Assembly: GCA_905116865.2 (NCBI GenBank)
Contig: CAJHNH020008458.1
Coordinates: 5,001 to 69,000, forward strand
DNA from: Candidula unifasciata
Lineage: Eukaryota > Mollusca > Gastropoda > Stylommatophora > Geomitridae
DNA length: 64,000 nucleotides
Direction: 5' to 3'
Program-made: the position numbers and the translations under genes
Notes under the pieces: model-generated
Told to the model about the DNA's origin: nothing
Databases searched by the model: none
What the model saw: the letters and a program-made list of their open reading frames with translations, nothing else
Shown: positions 33,260-45,029 of the stretch, in pieces
Layout: every line of letters begins with the position of its first letter
How positions within the stretch are numbered: position 1 is the stretch's first letter

Positions 33260-33486
33260 CACCAAAAAACTGTCACTACTGTCTGCATGTGCCACTCCTA
33301 GGCTGGTGTAGACAGCGGGTCATGAGCCTGAGGATTTAAGGCTGCACAACTAGTGCTGCCGCCAGAGACTGTACAGGTTAGAATGTTTAATTTTGCCCCC
33401 GACACAAAAACTCCATCACCTTACTAGGGGCCGAACCCCGTCATCCGTATGAGAGCCTGACAGGGTCACCGCTCAGCCAGCCACTT
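33260..33486 (-). repeat. tRNA-like SINE (family J)
   Basis: On the minus strand from 33486: TGGCTGAGCGGTGACCCTG is a perfect A box (TGGCTGAGCGG). GGGGTTCGGCCCC (near 33430) is a good B box, about 40 bases on. The following body has no other copy here. It lacks a paired acceptor stem, so it is a SINE rather than a tRNA gene. Confidence 0.7.
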
Positions 33487-33669
33487 TTGGGATGAACTTC
33501 AAAGATGTATTTATACTGTACTGTCATAATGAGCAGACCTCTTCTATGAAGAAGGCAACTAATCTGGTATGATGCCCAGGCCATAAATTTCTACCTGTTT
33601 ATGGTTCTGTTGTGTCTGTTAATCCTTACTTTCTGTCCTCAAGTCATATTCATTTTGTTTGCCACTTCA

Positions 33670-33880
33670 AACCCAATTTTTCATTATTTTGAAGCACTAC
33701 TCTGGCTATTGTTAGGGGCTGCAATATAGCCCAGTCATGAATATGGTCTAATGGCTGAACACGGTTTCTGGGATCTCTCCACAGGTGATCCTCATCCACA
33801 TGGTGTCACTTTGTGTCATCAGGTGTTTATCGCTTGTATGATGTCCTGGTGGGGTATAAAGTCATTCAGTCACTTCAAAC
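33670..33880 (+). repeat. Interspersed repeat family G, copy 2
   Basis: It is clearly related to 4020-4230 across nearly the full length ('aatggctgaacacggtttct', 'ttatcgcttg', 'gtcctggtggggta'). Confidence 0.75.
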
Positions 33881-34799
33881 CTAATTTGTTGGAAATATTG
33901 TGGATTGAATATCAGGGTTCATAATTCAACTGTTCCATGAATTATGTTGTTAATTTTGGGTTCATCTTTTTAATTCAACATTGTCATTTAATTTTGTTAC
34001 AGATTTTACATAAGAGTTTATAATTCAGCCTTTTTTTATGTGTGAATTTTATTGAATTTGCATCCTGCTTCAGTCTTCAATCTTTCCTGTGAAATGTTAT
34101 AGCAGAGTTTACATTGAGCTTTTCAGTTCAATTGGTTCCTTGAATTATTTTGCAGATTGATTATAATCGGCCTTCTAACTCTCAGTCCCAGAGGATTTTA
34201 CAGCAGTTTCCCAAGGAGAAATGTATTACTATGAAAAGTTATTAGTGCATTAATTTCAAAAAGGCAAAGCACAAATGAGTCTGCCAGATTTCTGTAACAC
34301 TATCTGACCAAATGTAAAAAGGTGAGAACATGTTAAGTAATAGCTGGGATTCATGGAAAAGGTGTGTCATACATTTGGCATTATTTGGGACCAAAAGTGT
34401 TAGTTGAAAAAAAAATTTTTAATATATTTTACAAAGTATATGCATAAACTGTTAACATTTCCTTTCAAATGTTTTTATAACTGTACTATTTTACCCCAAA
34501 AAATTGAAAATATAATATCTATATTTTTTTTAGAAGTTTGTTATATTTGTTCAGTGTGTTTTTTTATATTACATCTGATAGCAATAAGTATTGCCAGGTA
34601 AACAGACCATACTGAAACCACATTCCAAGCAATGTTGCGTAGATATGCATTTTGTCAAAGCAGCTTGGTTGTTTTTTTTACAAACATTGTTTTATTAACA
34701 TATTGTATGCTGATTGTCAAATTTTAGTTGGTATTCTAAACCTCTAGAGAAGTAGCCTATACTTAAATTATTACTACCATAATAAAATGTAATCAATTT
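33881..34799. other. Intergenic AT-rich stretch, nothing supported
   Basis: No gene, repeat match or RNA signal is seen. Confidence 0.5.
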
Positions 34800-35290
34800 G
34801 TTTTTTGTTTTTTCTTTGCTCATTATCAAATTTATTTTTAGGTAATGAACTTATGAAGAAGTATATTTTAAATATCAATACCACATTAAGAAAATAGATT
34901 TTTATATTATCAAATTTCAATTTATTTTTAGGTAATGAACTTATGAAGAAGTATATTTTAAATATCAATACCACATTAAGAAAATAGATTTGTATATCTT
35001 TTGCTGATTATCAAATTTATTTTTAGGTAATGAACTTAAGAAGAAGTATATTTTAAATATCAATACCACATTAAGAAAATAGATTTTTATATCTTTTGCT
35101 GATTATCAAATTTATTTTTAGGTAATGAACTTATGAAGAAATATTTTAAATATCAATTTTTATATCTTATGCTGATTATCAAATTTTAAATTTGTTCATT
35201 TTTAACAATCAAATTTAGGTAATGTTAATAAGTATATTGCTACATTTGTTATCTTTTGCTGATTATCAAATTTTAATTTTGTTCAAACAA
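34800..35290 (+). repeat. AT-rich tandem repeat, about 100-bp unit
   Basis: Four to five units contain 'ttatttttaggtaatgaact', 'atattttaaatatcaatacc' and 'attaagaaaatagattt'. The last two are decayed. Each unit carries 'tttttaggtaatg', which looks like a 3' splice site but is part of the repeat. Confidence 0.9.
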
Positions 35291-36304
35291 GTATACTTTT
35301 AATATTATTGCTACATTAATAAACTTCGTAAATATTTCATCCTTTATGATTTGTATGGTTTAATTATGTCAGTGAACCAGTTTCATATAATTAAAAATTT
35401 ACATATTTCATTCATTCATTAATTCAATCATTCATTCATGCATTGTCCTATTGTGCCATTTTATGTCACATAGGGTTCACTGTCTTTTCCTTCATTCCAT
35501 TTTATTCTGTGGAATTCTTTTGATATCATGAGTGGAATCAAGTCCACCACCTGATTCCTTCTCCATGAACATTTGTTTTAGTGTTTCTTTTAGACGTCCT
35601 TGCTGCCTCAGTCTCTTTTTCCCCTTCACATTAGTGGTTGTTTGGTGTTTCTCTCTCATTTTTTCTCAAAATGTGTCCAATAAAGCGCCATCATCTTTAT
35701 CTTATAAGGTTTGTTACCCGTACATAGCCCATCACTGAACGTAAAATTGTTTAGTAAAACCACACACAACCAGCAAATGCTGGGGGCAGCTTACTTTATC
35801 TGCTAACATTACCGAGTGGTTCACTGAAACATTGTCATTAACATCTTAGTTTGAACTTTTAAAAATCTCATTTATGAAACTATAATCAACACGAGAATGC
35901 TTTTATCTGTTATAATTATTTTAGTTAATAATTTTATGAATGTATTTTTTTGGGGGGTTGAAATTATGAATCATTTTCTTTATTTTGTTATTTGAGTCTT
36001 ATTATTTTCTATTGTTTTTTGAGACTCAATTTATGTGTGTATGTGTGCGTGCGCGCAAGTAGTGCAAAAAACTTTGTAAACTGAGAACCTATAGGTTTTG
36101 TGTTGGTAATTGAGGGCATTTTATTTTTTTAATTATTATGAAGAACCTTGGCTTTTTTTTGTTTCTGTTGAGTGTTTTTTTTCCCTTAATAATCCAGATT
36201 TTCATTCTGCTATTGAAACATTTGAAGAACTTGACATATTGGATTCCACAAATTGATTAAAGTGGGGCTTCAGAGGTGACATTGTTGTGTCCCTTTGTGA
36301 ACTC
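35291..36304. other. Intergenic stretch with a lone 60-bp array unit
   Basis: Bases 35735-35790 resemble one unit of the 26271-27470 array ('taaaaccacacacaaccagc'). The rest is AT-rich with a short alternating GTGC tract at 36038-36058. There is no gene. Confidence 0.5.
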
Positions 36305-36600
36305 TTCTTCTTGAAGTCCATACGGTGGGGCAATGGTAGTCGTGTCTGTCCACAACCTTCTGTCTCATGTACTTTCAGTCAGCTCTGACACAGATGATCC
36401 TCCATGCCATGATGTCAGACTGTCCAGCATCTTCTCTCTCTCTCTCTGTCTCCCTCTGCCTCTCTTACCCTCCAGCTTTCCCGCCGTCACAATGTACTGC
36501 AGTTTTTTCTTCATGGCATCACCTAATGTAGATTGTCTCTTTCTCATGTGGGAATGAGGGAAAGAAGTAGACAGGAGGATGATATTACGAGATGGACAAA
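36305..36600 (-). mobile_element. LINE ORF2 C-terminal remnant
   Basis: The minus frame reads MRKRQSTLGDAMKKKLQYIVTAGKLEGKRGRGRQRE, cut to its core: GKLEGKRGRGRQRE, then MLDSLTSWHG and SVSEL. This is the same tail region as at 44145-44385 and 49165-49577. No tail repeat is visible. Confidence 0.85.
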
Positions 36601-37140
36601 ACATCCATCATAAATGATGTAAACTCTTTCTTCCATCTGTCATGAAACTATAGTTAATTGTCTGTGCGTCCGCGAGTAACTAATGAGCCCAGTACAGGCC
36701 TGAAAGTATCTATGACAATAAGAACAGGGAACAGTATCAGAGAGTGAACAACCAGGACAATAGACAGGTTTTGTTGGAGATCCATTGTAGTCATCCTTTA
36801 TTGTACCTTTATAGCACCTGATTGATTTGGTTGATTGAATGAATAAATGATTGAATGATTGACTGATGTTACACTTTCAGTTATTTTATTATGTGGTAAC
36901 CATAACTCAAAATATGCCCAAATCGGGCAAGGTTGTTTTTTTTTTCTTTTTCTAATAACTCTTAAATGGCAGTCCATCTGGGTTTTTAAAGTTCAGTATT
37001 GGTGTGAAAAATTTTTTTTTTTTAATTTTGAAGAAAAAATTGTCACGTTTGTAAATATTTATGCAGTTACTTTTATTTTTAATAATTCTTGAAAACAACT
37101 TTGTTCAAGTAGCGAAATTCAGCAGCTTCTTACAGGAGCC
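36601..37140. other. Intergenic stretch, nothing supported
   Basis: No coding signal or repeat match is seen. Confidence 0.5.
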
Positions 37141-37636
37141 TATAATGGTATCACCATACTCGTGGCGTCGGTAGACCAAGTTGAATGTTGAACAAAGGAG
37201 AAACAACACGCCCATTCATTGTCATTACCAGAAATCAGAACACTTAACAAAGGTAAATACAAGGGATTGTGGAGAGAACAAACTAACAGTAAACATCCAC
37301 AAGACCCCATCAGCAGACTCAACAAAAAGCAACATACAACAATTTTCCGTCTACGAACAGGACACTGCAGGCTCAACTACCACATGCATAAAATAAAGAC
37401 TACACAGTCCCCCCAGTGTGCCTGTCAAACAGGACCCCAAACACCTCAGCACATTCTGCAGACCTGCCCACTCTACCTGCAACTTCGAAAAGACACCTGG
37501 CCTCAAGAGCAAAGTGTGCAGAGCAAGCTATGGGGAACCATGAAGGACCTGCAGCTGACATGCGAGTTCATAGAGGCAGCCCACCTGATGGTCTGATCTG
37601 AGCATACGAAACCGAACGCAAAGAAGAAGAAGAATG
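37141..37636 (+). mobile_element. LINE C-terminal zinc-knuckle region with GAA tail
   Basis: The frame reads FRLRTGHCRLNYHMHKI, CACQTGPQTPQHILQTCPLY. This is the C-C-H-C type region after the RNase H of Jockey/I-like LINE proteins (RTGH-LN, C-x-C, E/Q-T-x-x-H-x-L-x-x-CP). It ends in 'aagaagaagaagaa' at 37620-37634. Confidence 0.85.
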
Positions 37637-37639
37637 TTA

Positions 37640-38105
37640 AATTAAGAATCGATATCACAGCACTTCGTACACTCCCATAAGTGTTCAGTCCCCATCTTCA
37701 GCTGCAAGCGAAGAGTTCCAAATCCGATGGTTCCAGTAACCACCTAATTGTACATCCGTCTCGCCTTTCCCTTGAGTGTTGAGTGTCAGCCAGATCCCCT
37801 GGTCACTCCTTGTGGCGCCATTCTCCATAGCCATAATGATCTATCTGCGCCTCCGCACTGTTCACTCGCTCCCGAAGGGCCCTCACAATTTCTAACTTGT
37901 CATACATCAATTCACCACCAAGTCATGCAGAGCCAGCAAGTCTATCTGTCTGCTCATTTCCCAACACACTGGCATGACCTAGAAAAAATATCCACAAAAT
38001 GCTAACTACCTGGGAACTCTGAAGTGATGCTTTCCACTCTGCACGAAGCATGTCTGTTTTCACCTTTCTCAACATGCTCTGTGAGTCAGTTACAATAGCT
38101 GCAGG
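37640..38105 (-). mobile_element. RNase H piece of a LINE
   Basis: The minus strand shows GNEQTDRLAGSA, LMYDKLEIVRALRERV and WLTLNTQ-like blocks with stops. It is the same family as 6158 and 40680 and is inactive. Confidence 0.8.
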
Positions 38106-38734
38106 TTATCTTTTGAAGCCAAAACTTTTTATTTTTATTTTTTTAATCAGTAGCTCTGCATATTTCATAACTTTATAAAGAAATCTTGTTTAACGTTTTC
38201 AGTTGCCATGTGTGATTGGTTTTTTTTTTTTTTTTCAAGACTAGAAATAAAATTAATAATGGCTTTTATAATAACTATTACATATATTGGCCATTTGATT
38301 TTGGCTATATGCCCTTTGGTGTTTGAAAAAACAAAAAATGATTACCTTGTGAAAAATTTGGCCAGAAAGGAACAACAGTGGAACTTAAACGCTATGGACT
38401 GACTATGAACAAAACAACGACAGTATACATAATTGCTGATATAAGACAAACTTATTTTAGGCAAAGGAAAGAAAGAAGAAGAAGGAAGAAATTTTAAATC
38501 AGCTGATTTTAAAGAAATAGAGCAGGCTATTTAAAAGGTGGCCCATGCGCCAGAGAAGGCCTAGCAAATTGTCTGCGGATCATTGCCGGTTGTATTGTAA
38601 TAATGATCTGTCTGCGCTGGGACTCAGGCATGTGGCCAGAGATGATCTCTGTTTCTCAAAATTTCGGCCTCTGAATAAACTTGGTTGAATAGTCCTGAAG
38701 TAGAGGATCCATTTCATGCCAGTGATTCTTCCCA
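38106..38734. other. Intergenic stretch, nothing supported
   Basis: AT-rich sequence with a T run at 38219-38236. No gene is seen. Confidence 0.5.
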
Positions 38735-39036
38735 TGTGGGTTCCGTAACTGTTGTAGGGAAAACAAGAACAGATCCAATGCCTACCCAAAATCAAGTCAT
38801 AAGAGTCAACTAATTGGGAGCTTCCTTTAAAGTCGGAGTGCATCTGCCTGAAAGGCAAGGAATCAACAGTCAGCAAAAAGTTAAGTCAGATCTGTAATAT
38901 AGATGAACATGCATCACTCAGGCTCTGGAGCAGGACTACAGTCCAGAAGTGGACGAGCAACCAGAACTTTCTGTCAAAGTTTTAGCTGGTGAATGCAAAG
39001 AAGAAGAAGATGAAGAAAAAGAAGAAGAAGAAACTG
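38735..39036 (+). repeat. SINE-B, full-length copy with long GAA tail
   Basis: It runs from 'catgtgggttccgtaac' to a (GAA)-rich tail of about 40 bp at 38995-39036. It is a good reference copy for the family. Confidence 0.9.
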
Positions 39037-39229
39037 ATTAGTTCTTCTCATTTGAGTTGATGTTTTTCAAGACTGGGATTCCTCTGTGCAGCACCATCTG
39101 TGCATAACCTGAGTCTTCAGTCTGGATAGCATTGTAATGATCGCCATGTCTCTATAAGAAAATTATAAAATAAAATTGTTTGAAGTAAATAAATTTTAAA
39201 ACCATTTTAATGGAAGTGGCTTATAAGGC

Positions 39230-39660
39230 ATTCATTCATTCGTTATTCATTTTAGAGGTCATCTTCATCGCATATCAGGCATGACCATAAGTGTTTCGAT
39301 CTCCTCCTGCGAATGTCTGCAAGTATTTTTAGGCTAACAGCTCCCATTCTGTTCTGGCTGATGTAACGACGGATGGCTCCCGAATGGTTTTCCTGTCTCG
39401 CGGCTTCATTGGTACACCCCGAGTTTGCAGTAAATTAGGGTATATATTGCTAGACTCGTATTTTATTGCCCAACGGGCACTTTGGATGATGTGGTCAATT
39501 TCATGCATGCTTTTGGAGTCTGGTGTTCCAGGACTGGTTGGTCTTTACCCAGATAGGACTGCAGGGTACACCTGGCTGGTGTCACCATTACAGGTGCCCT
39601 TATTATTACTTCTTACAAGGTTAAACAACGAATTCTGAATGTTGTATTATGAATAGCCAT
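39230..39660. other. Unassigned intergenic stretch
   Basis: The minus strand has a patchy frame (PTSPGTPDSKSMHEIDHI, RWAIKYESS) that looks retroelement-like but matches no family I can name. Confidence 0.3.
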
Positions 39661-39710
39661 CATAACACTCGCTCAACGCCTCTTGGCTGTGGCGTCCCTG
39701 TTTGGAGATC

Positions 39711-39923
39711 AAATAGGTCAGTGGTTTTCAAACTTCCTAAGCTGTGAACCCTTAACACAGTTCTACATGTTGTGGCGAACCCCAAACATACAATTATTTT
39801 CGTTGCTACTTCATACCTTCAGTGAATATGTGTTTTTGCGATAGTCTTTGGTGTCCCTTATGAAAGGTTCAATCGACCCACCAAATGGTCACGACCCACA
39901 TGTTGAGAACCGCTGATCTAGGT
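39711..39923. mobile_element. Small hAT-type element with terminal repeats
   Basis: The element (39719-39915, 197 bp) starts CAGTGGTTTTCAAAC and ends GTTGAGAACCGCTG, the inverted ends typical of non-autonomous hAT elements. The flanks 'aaataggt' (39711-39718) and 'atctaggt' (39916-39923) match in 6 of 8 bases, the target size expected for hAT. Internally it has 'gacccacatg' and 'caatcgacccaccaaatgg'. There is no transposase. Confidence 0.85.
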
Positions 39924-40249
39924 GGGTCAGAAAGATACTGGCAGAAGAAGCAGAGACCGACTAAGGGAGATGATGCTGGATGAACTATGATAGTGGTGTC
40001 AATAGAACACAAAGATCCCAGTCCAGTACAACATCATTGGCAACAGGGTTGCCCACTGGCTCGCCGATAGACGACTTTATCGTCGGTTGGGACAGTAGTT
40101 GATCGTATCAACACTGCAGGAGTCCTTTTCAGGGTTGTTGGGGGTGTGCAATGCTAAGACATTTTATATGGCGAACATAGCCTAGTCACAATTATAACCC
40201 AAAGCACCCCCTTTCGGTTGAACATGACAGCTTTCCCCCCGGCAAAGCA

Positions 40250-40510
40250 AGCAATCCCAGTGTGAGTTCCGGCTCCTTATTTTAGAAAAAAAAAAAAAGT
40301 TGGGTGGGGGCGACTAATCAGGGATGTTTGAAGCTGTAGCGCATTTATATGAGAGTTGTGAAACCAGCAGTTTACACACAAAAGCAGGATCTGTAAACAG
40401 ATGTGCACACAAAAACTTAAGTTCTGGAACAAAACCAAAATCTAGAAGTGAACTTACAACAAGAACTTTCTGCTGAAGCAAACACTAAGAAAAAGAAGGA
40501 GAAGAAGTAG
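40250..40510 (+). repeat. SINE-B copy, diverged
   Basis: It runs from 'agtgtgagttccggctcc' to 'agaaaaagaaggagaagaag', with an A run inside (40285-40298). Confidence 0.75.
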
Positions 40511-40679
40511 AAGCAGCAGCACAAACTAACCGGGAAAGATTACCTAATCAGTAAGGTTATATAGTAAACCACGGCCAGCTCCAGATTGATATATATACTG
40601 CCAGACGTGAGTAAACTGATTACTGAAATAATGGCATTCACTGGCAAGGCATCAGCTGCTAAACTGAGATGAGTTGAGT

Positions 40680-41110
40680 CAAGAATTGACATCACAGCAC
40701 TCAGGGCATTCCCATGTGTGCTCCGCCATCATCTTCAGTTCCAATACAAATGGTACGGGTCACAATCTGGTTATATGTCCGTGTAGTGAGCCGACGAGAC
40801 CCTCTGGTTACACACATGTGCCTCATTTTCTCCAGGCCATAATAATTTAGTTTCTTTACTGCTTCCGTTGCTTGTTCCCGAATGGCCTTGACCACATATG
40901 CCTTGTCATGTATCAATTCATCACCCAGTGGTGCAGATCCAGCCATTCTGTCCGCCAGTTCATTACCGACTATGCCAGCATAGCCTGGAGAAAAGATCCA
41001 AAGTATGCTCACTGTTCGTGACGTCTTCAGTGAAGCTTGCGGCTCTGCTCGAAGCATCCCTGTCTTCACCTTTCTCAGCATGCTTTCAGAGACTGTTACA
41101 ATTACGACAC
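40680..41110 (-). mobile_element. RNase H piece of a LINE, best preserved
   Basis: The frame is open from LRKVKTGMLRAEPQA through ILWIFSPGYAGIVGNELADRMAG and onward. It holds the S-P-G-(Y/H)-A-G turn and the GNE-x-A-D motif with the late catalytic Asp of RNase H. The usual His of the SPGH loop is Tyr here, as in the other copies. No reverse transcriptase is attached, so it is a fragment. Confidence 0.85.
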
Positions 41111-41249
41111 GTGTATGCAGCTTCTAAAAGCCTGGGCAATGTGTGGAACGCCTAACTGGTTTGTTTTAAAACGCCAGTGGAAGTTGTAGAGCTAATACTG
41201 ACACGAAACGAAAACAAGTGCCTCTGGAAAATAACAAATGAAAAAAAAA

Positions 41250-41522
41250 AGTAAATGACCCTTTTTCATCTAATTAGACGTATAGGGCATATAGGGCTAG
41301 CCCTATATTTTTTATAGACCAATTGGCGAAAGATGGCTGATGTGGTCAGCATCATGCCGACCGCCTTTACTTCCCAGGACTGCACCTGGGACCCACTTAA
41401 GGCTGAGTCTACATGGGAGCCAAGGTCATTTTTGAAGAAAGTCCGGTTCGCCAGGGAGCGAACCCACAACATTCCGATCCGAACGCGAGTGTATAGCCCC
41501 TTCGCCACGGCGACTTCCCCTG
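41250..41522 (-). repeat. tRNA-like SINE (family I), full-length
   Basis: On the minus strand from 41522: CCGTGGCGAAGGGGCTATAC contains an A box (TGGCGAAGGGG). GGGTTCGCTCCC (near 41460) is a strong B box. The body continues to the 'gtaaatgacccttttt' end. The 3' halves recur at 50525-50695 and 30640-30730. Confidence 0.75.
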
Positions 41523-41830
41523 AGGAAAATACGGAGAATAAAATGGAAAGAATTCAGGGGGAGTGAGGAAATACGAGAAATCTCTGGGCAGCCACTATTA
41601 TCAAGAGTTATAAGACAGAGAAGATGACGCTTTACTAGACACTTACTGAGAAGATGCGAACACAGAATCATAAAACAGGCGTTACAATGAGAAATAATCG
41701 AATTAAGGAAGCGAGGACGGCTAAAAGAAACCCTAAAACTAGCGTTGATGACAGAGATCAAAGGTGCTGGACTGGATTCCATCCATATATTGAACTGGTT
41801 GCATAGGGTGGAGCCGAATGCAGAAATAAA
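41523..41830 (+). mobile_element. LINE C-terminal remnant
   Basis: It reads, with stops, IIKQALQ, IIELRKRGRLKETLKLAL and GAGLDSIHILNWL. It is parallel to 56230-56590 ([32 protein letters not shown]). Confidence 0.65.
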
Positions 41831-42506
41831 CTGAGAACCTATGCAGAACAGAACAGCAATGATGAGTCATTTAGAATCCATGGTGACAGCGAGATCCACA
41901 AAAATACATAGATGACGGCAAAATGCTGGAAGTGAACCGGATGTTAGGGTGGAAGCAGGTAGGAAACAAATCAATGGAGTCCTGCGGTTCTGGCGAAGGT
42001 ATATCGGAAACGTCGATGAAGCCGTCTATATACCTACCTCCCGTAGAGCTCGGGACACCTGCTTGTGTATCTATGGCATATCCGATTTTCTAGAAGATGC
42101 AGACATAGATGGATTCTATCTTGGTGCCCATAACGACGGTCGAAGCAGTGACCATTAACTCGAAAGAGCTGAGTTGGCACTAGCTCAGTTAGACGCACTA
42201 TGGGTCAGCGGGTGGAGTGACTGCGGTCTAGAAGGCGTCACAGAATCTTGCGATCGCAGGTGTGGAATCGACGTGTAAAGAGAAGTAACATCTGAGGTAA
42301 AGATGTGTTACCTGGAAGGAGAGGTGAACCAAATGGACTTGAAGACAGAGATATCGTGCTTGGTGTCCTTGACATTGGCAGGGGGATCAACGACCAGAGG
42401 CTGCAATATACGGTCGGGGAACTCAAATATGCGCTTGGTTGGACAGGCGAAGGCAGACACGATCGTTCTAACTGGATTTTCAGGTTTTTTTTTTTTTTTG
42501 GGAAGC
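41831..42506. other. Unassigned, CpG-richer block
   Basis: This stretch is richer in CG dinucleotides than its surroundings. Short frames read WRRYIGNVDEAVYIPTS, DIDGFYLGAHNDG and DIGRGINDQRLQYTVG. They look protein-like but have no splice support, and I do not recognise them. Confidence 0.35.
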
Positions 42507-44890
42507 TTACTTACTTACTTAGTTCTCCTCTTCTAACTTGGGGTGTAGTGGTTTGCTAGATAGATCGCCAGTCTTCTCTGTCAGCAGTTTTCTTTCTGGC
42601 TTTGTTCAATTCCAGTTCTCTGTCCATTAGAGACTGTCGGATGTTGTCTTCCCACTGGACGCTGGTCGCCTTGGCGGTCTGGCTCCTTGGTTCTTAGCCT
42701 CCCATACCTGCCATGGTGGCCGATTTTCTCCCATTCTGCTTACATTTTCAAACCATCGTAACAGTGATTGGTCCACTCGAGTTTATAATGCCTGGGTTTC
42801 AAGATCTTTACGTATTGTCTGGTTGCGAACTTTATCCCTTCTTGTCATTAGGACCACCTTTCTCAATATCTCATTTCTGAGGTCTGAAGCTGGCTTTTGT
42901 GGGCTGTTGTCATGGCCAAAGGTCAGGACTGGTACTTAAGTAGAGCAGTGAACATCAATTTTCGTCCTCTTTTGCTAAGAAATCCTCGATTTACAGACTG
43001 GAAAAGTTTCCCAGCTGCTGCTTTTCGGGTAACCAGTTCTGTCTCAATGCCTCCATGCTGGTCTATTACAGCTCCAATGCATACTGTTTCCAACGTGATC
43101 TGGTGTTTCTTCTCCTCTCTTTAGATCACCATGGTTTTAGTTTTGGAGGTAATGATGGTAATCTCTCTCTCTTCTCAAGCTCTTCATTCCAGACAAGTAA
43201 GTTGGACTGAAGGTGTGCCTCTGATTTAGCCATCAGGGACACATCGTCTGCAAATGCCAGCTCTGATACACTGATTGGTCTCATCTTCCAGTACCCTACT
43301 GAGTACTTCTTTGTCTTTTTCTTACAGGTCTTGATGGCATTATACATTATAAGAATGAAGAGGTAAGGTAAGGTCATGTCGAACACCGCTAGTTGTCTTA
43401 ATGTCTTTGGACCTTTGGTCTGCTGTTCTTACATAATTTCTGCAGGTTTTGTAGAAACTCTGTATTGTACTGATCAGGGGTGCTAAAATGTTTTCCCTGC
43501 CAAGCAGTCCCAGAGCTTGTTATATGAGACCCTATAAAATAATTTCCTTTTCTAAATTTAAAAAACAAACATAGGTGCTTCTCACTCTTATATTCAAGGA
43601 CTTTTTCACTCATCTGTCGGAGTGTGAAATAAGGTCTTGAGCACTTCGATTTGCTCTGAAGCCGCATTTGGCCTGATCCAGCGGTGGTTTTGCCAGACTT
43701 CTCCGTCTCTACTCGAGAAATCTCGAGAAAATCTCTAACTTTTACCAGGAACGCCGAGATTTTCACAGTCTGTTATCACGCTTTTTCATTTCTGTGAATC
43801 CCAAGGAACGCATCATACGTTCATAGGTTCCTACCTAGAAGCCCAATGAACGCAAGATGTTCCGATGTTATGACTCTATTTACTACCCCATGGGCCTGTG
43901 ATGCTTAACCACCTGGGACTCAAATAGTTAAATATAGGTATAATGATGGCAATCTCCCAATTTTTTTGGTATGGTTTTACTACACCAGCCCGCCTGAGGA
44001 ACTTTTAAGAGAAGTTGCTCACTTGTGTCCCCCGTGTATTTGACCATCTCTGGGGTTATACCTTAATGTCCTGCTGCTTTCCCCAGCCTAATCTTCCCAA
44101 TAGCTGCCTTCAATTCTTCCATCCGGATGTTATCTTCCCCGTGGATGATTTGCTTCTCTACAGAATGAGAAGAGAGACATTGGAAAACATCGTGACAACT
44201 GGAAATATCAGTGGACAAAGGGGCAGAGGCAGACCAAGAGAGATTATGCTGGATGGGCTGAAACGAAGGCATGGGGGGGGGGGATACCACCAAGAGAGCT
44301 GTTTCAGGCAACCAGGGATCGTGATCTGTGGAGAAACATGAGCGCCTACGCCAGTTGGCAGGACACATGATAATGATGATTAAGCAATGTATATTTGGCC
44401 TTTGTTCTGCGTGTCACATATTGTTTTTTATTCCTCTGTCTCTTCAGCAGTGTTTCTAGCCGCCAGGTATTGATTGCATGCCTTTTTCTTTGCTACTCTT
44501 TTCACTTTGACTTCTTCCGTCCACACAGTGGCCTTTGTCCCTTCCTTCCCCTTGGGACCTCACCGCTTGCTTCTACTGCAACTGCTGTGAGTATATTCTT
44601 GAATCTGCACCAGAGGGTTTCAGTGTCCTCTGACGGTTCTTCTTCAGTTCCTACTGCGTTCAGAATAAGCTCCTGGTATTTATCCTTAACCTATGACTCT
44701 CTTAGCTTGTATGCCGTAATCCTCATCCTTGGTTGCTTGGTTTCTGGCATGTCGATGATGCTTTGTTGGAGCAGTTCTTTCAGTTGTTCTCTTTATTGTG
44801 ACGAGGTAGTGTTCACTTCCAATCGCTGGTCCTCTCGTGACTGTAGAGTCTCTCACAAACTTGAAGTAACCTTTCCTAACTATGGATAGT
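42507..44890 (-). mobile_element. Long LINE copy with reverse transcriptase and AAGT tail
   Basis: Read leftward from 44890: pieces of the endonuclease-to-RT linker (PAIGSEHYLVTI near 44810); the RT start (NIRMEELKAAIGKIRLGKAAG near 44050-44110); the catalytic block SELAFADDVSLMAKSEAHL near 43220-43270, which keeps F-A-D-D; the thumb; and VQWEDNIRQSLMDREL near 42600-42660. It closes with (TAAG)n at 42507-42520. Frameshifts and stops break the ORF. This is the longest element in the window and the reference for the family that hit exon 7. Confidence 0.85.
44145..44385 (+). mobile_element. LINE 3' end with TGA tail, nested in the minus LINE
   Basis: It reads RRETLENIVTTGNISGQRGRGRPRE, cut to its core GNISGQRGRGRPRE, then MLDGLKRRHG and a frame-slipped ATRDRDLWRN. 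It ends 'tgataatgatgatta'. It splits the minus-strand LINE between its RT start and linker parts. Confidence 0.8.
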
Positions 44891-45029
44891 CGAATTTCTC
44901 ATCATTCAAAGGCTCAATTTTTTTTTTTTTTTTTTGTAAATATAAGGAGGGCCTTCATAAAAAGCTTTCATTGACAGACAGAGAGAAATATTACACTTAT
45001 AACTTCCTCCCTAAAATAGGATGCAATTT

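Noticed and set aside
34800..35160. Repeated 'tttttaggtaatg' as splice acceptors of small exons
   Set aside because: They are part of an AT-rich tandem unit, with no coding frame following.
37748..38005. Plus-strand frame over the RNase H relic
   Set aside because: It is a shadow of the minus-strand LINE coding sequence.
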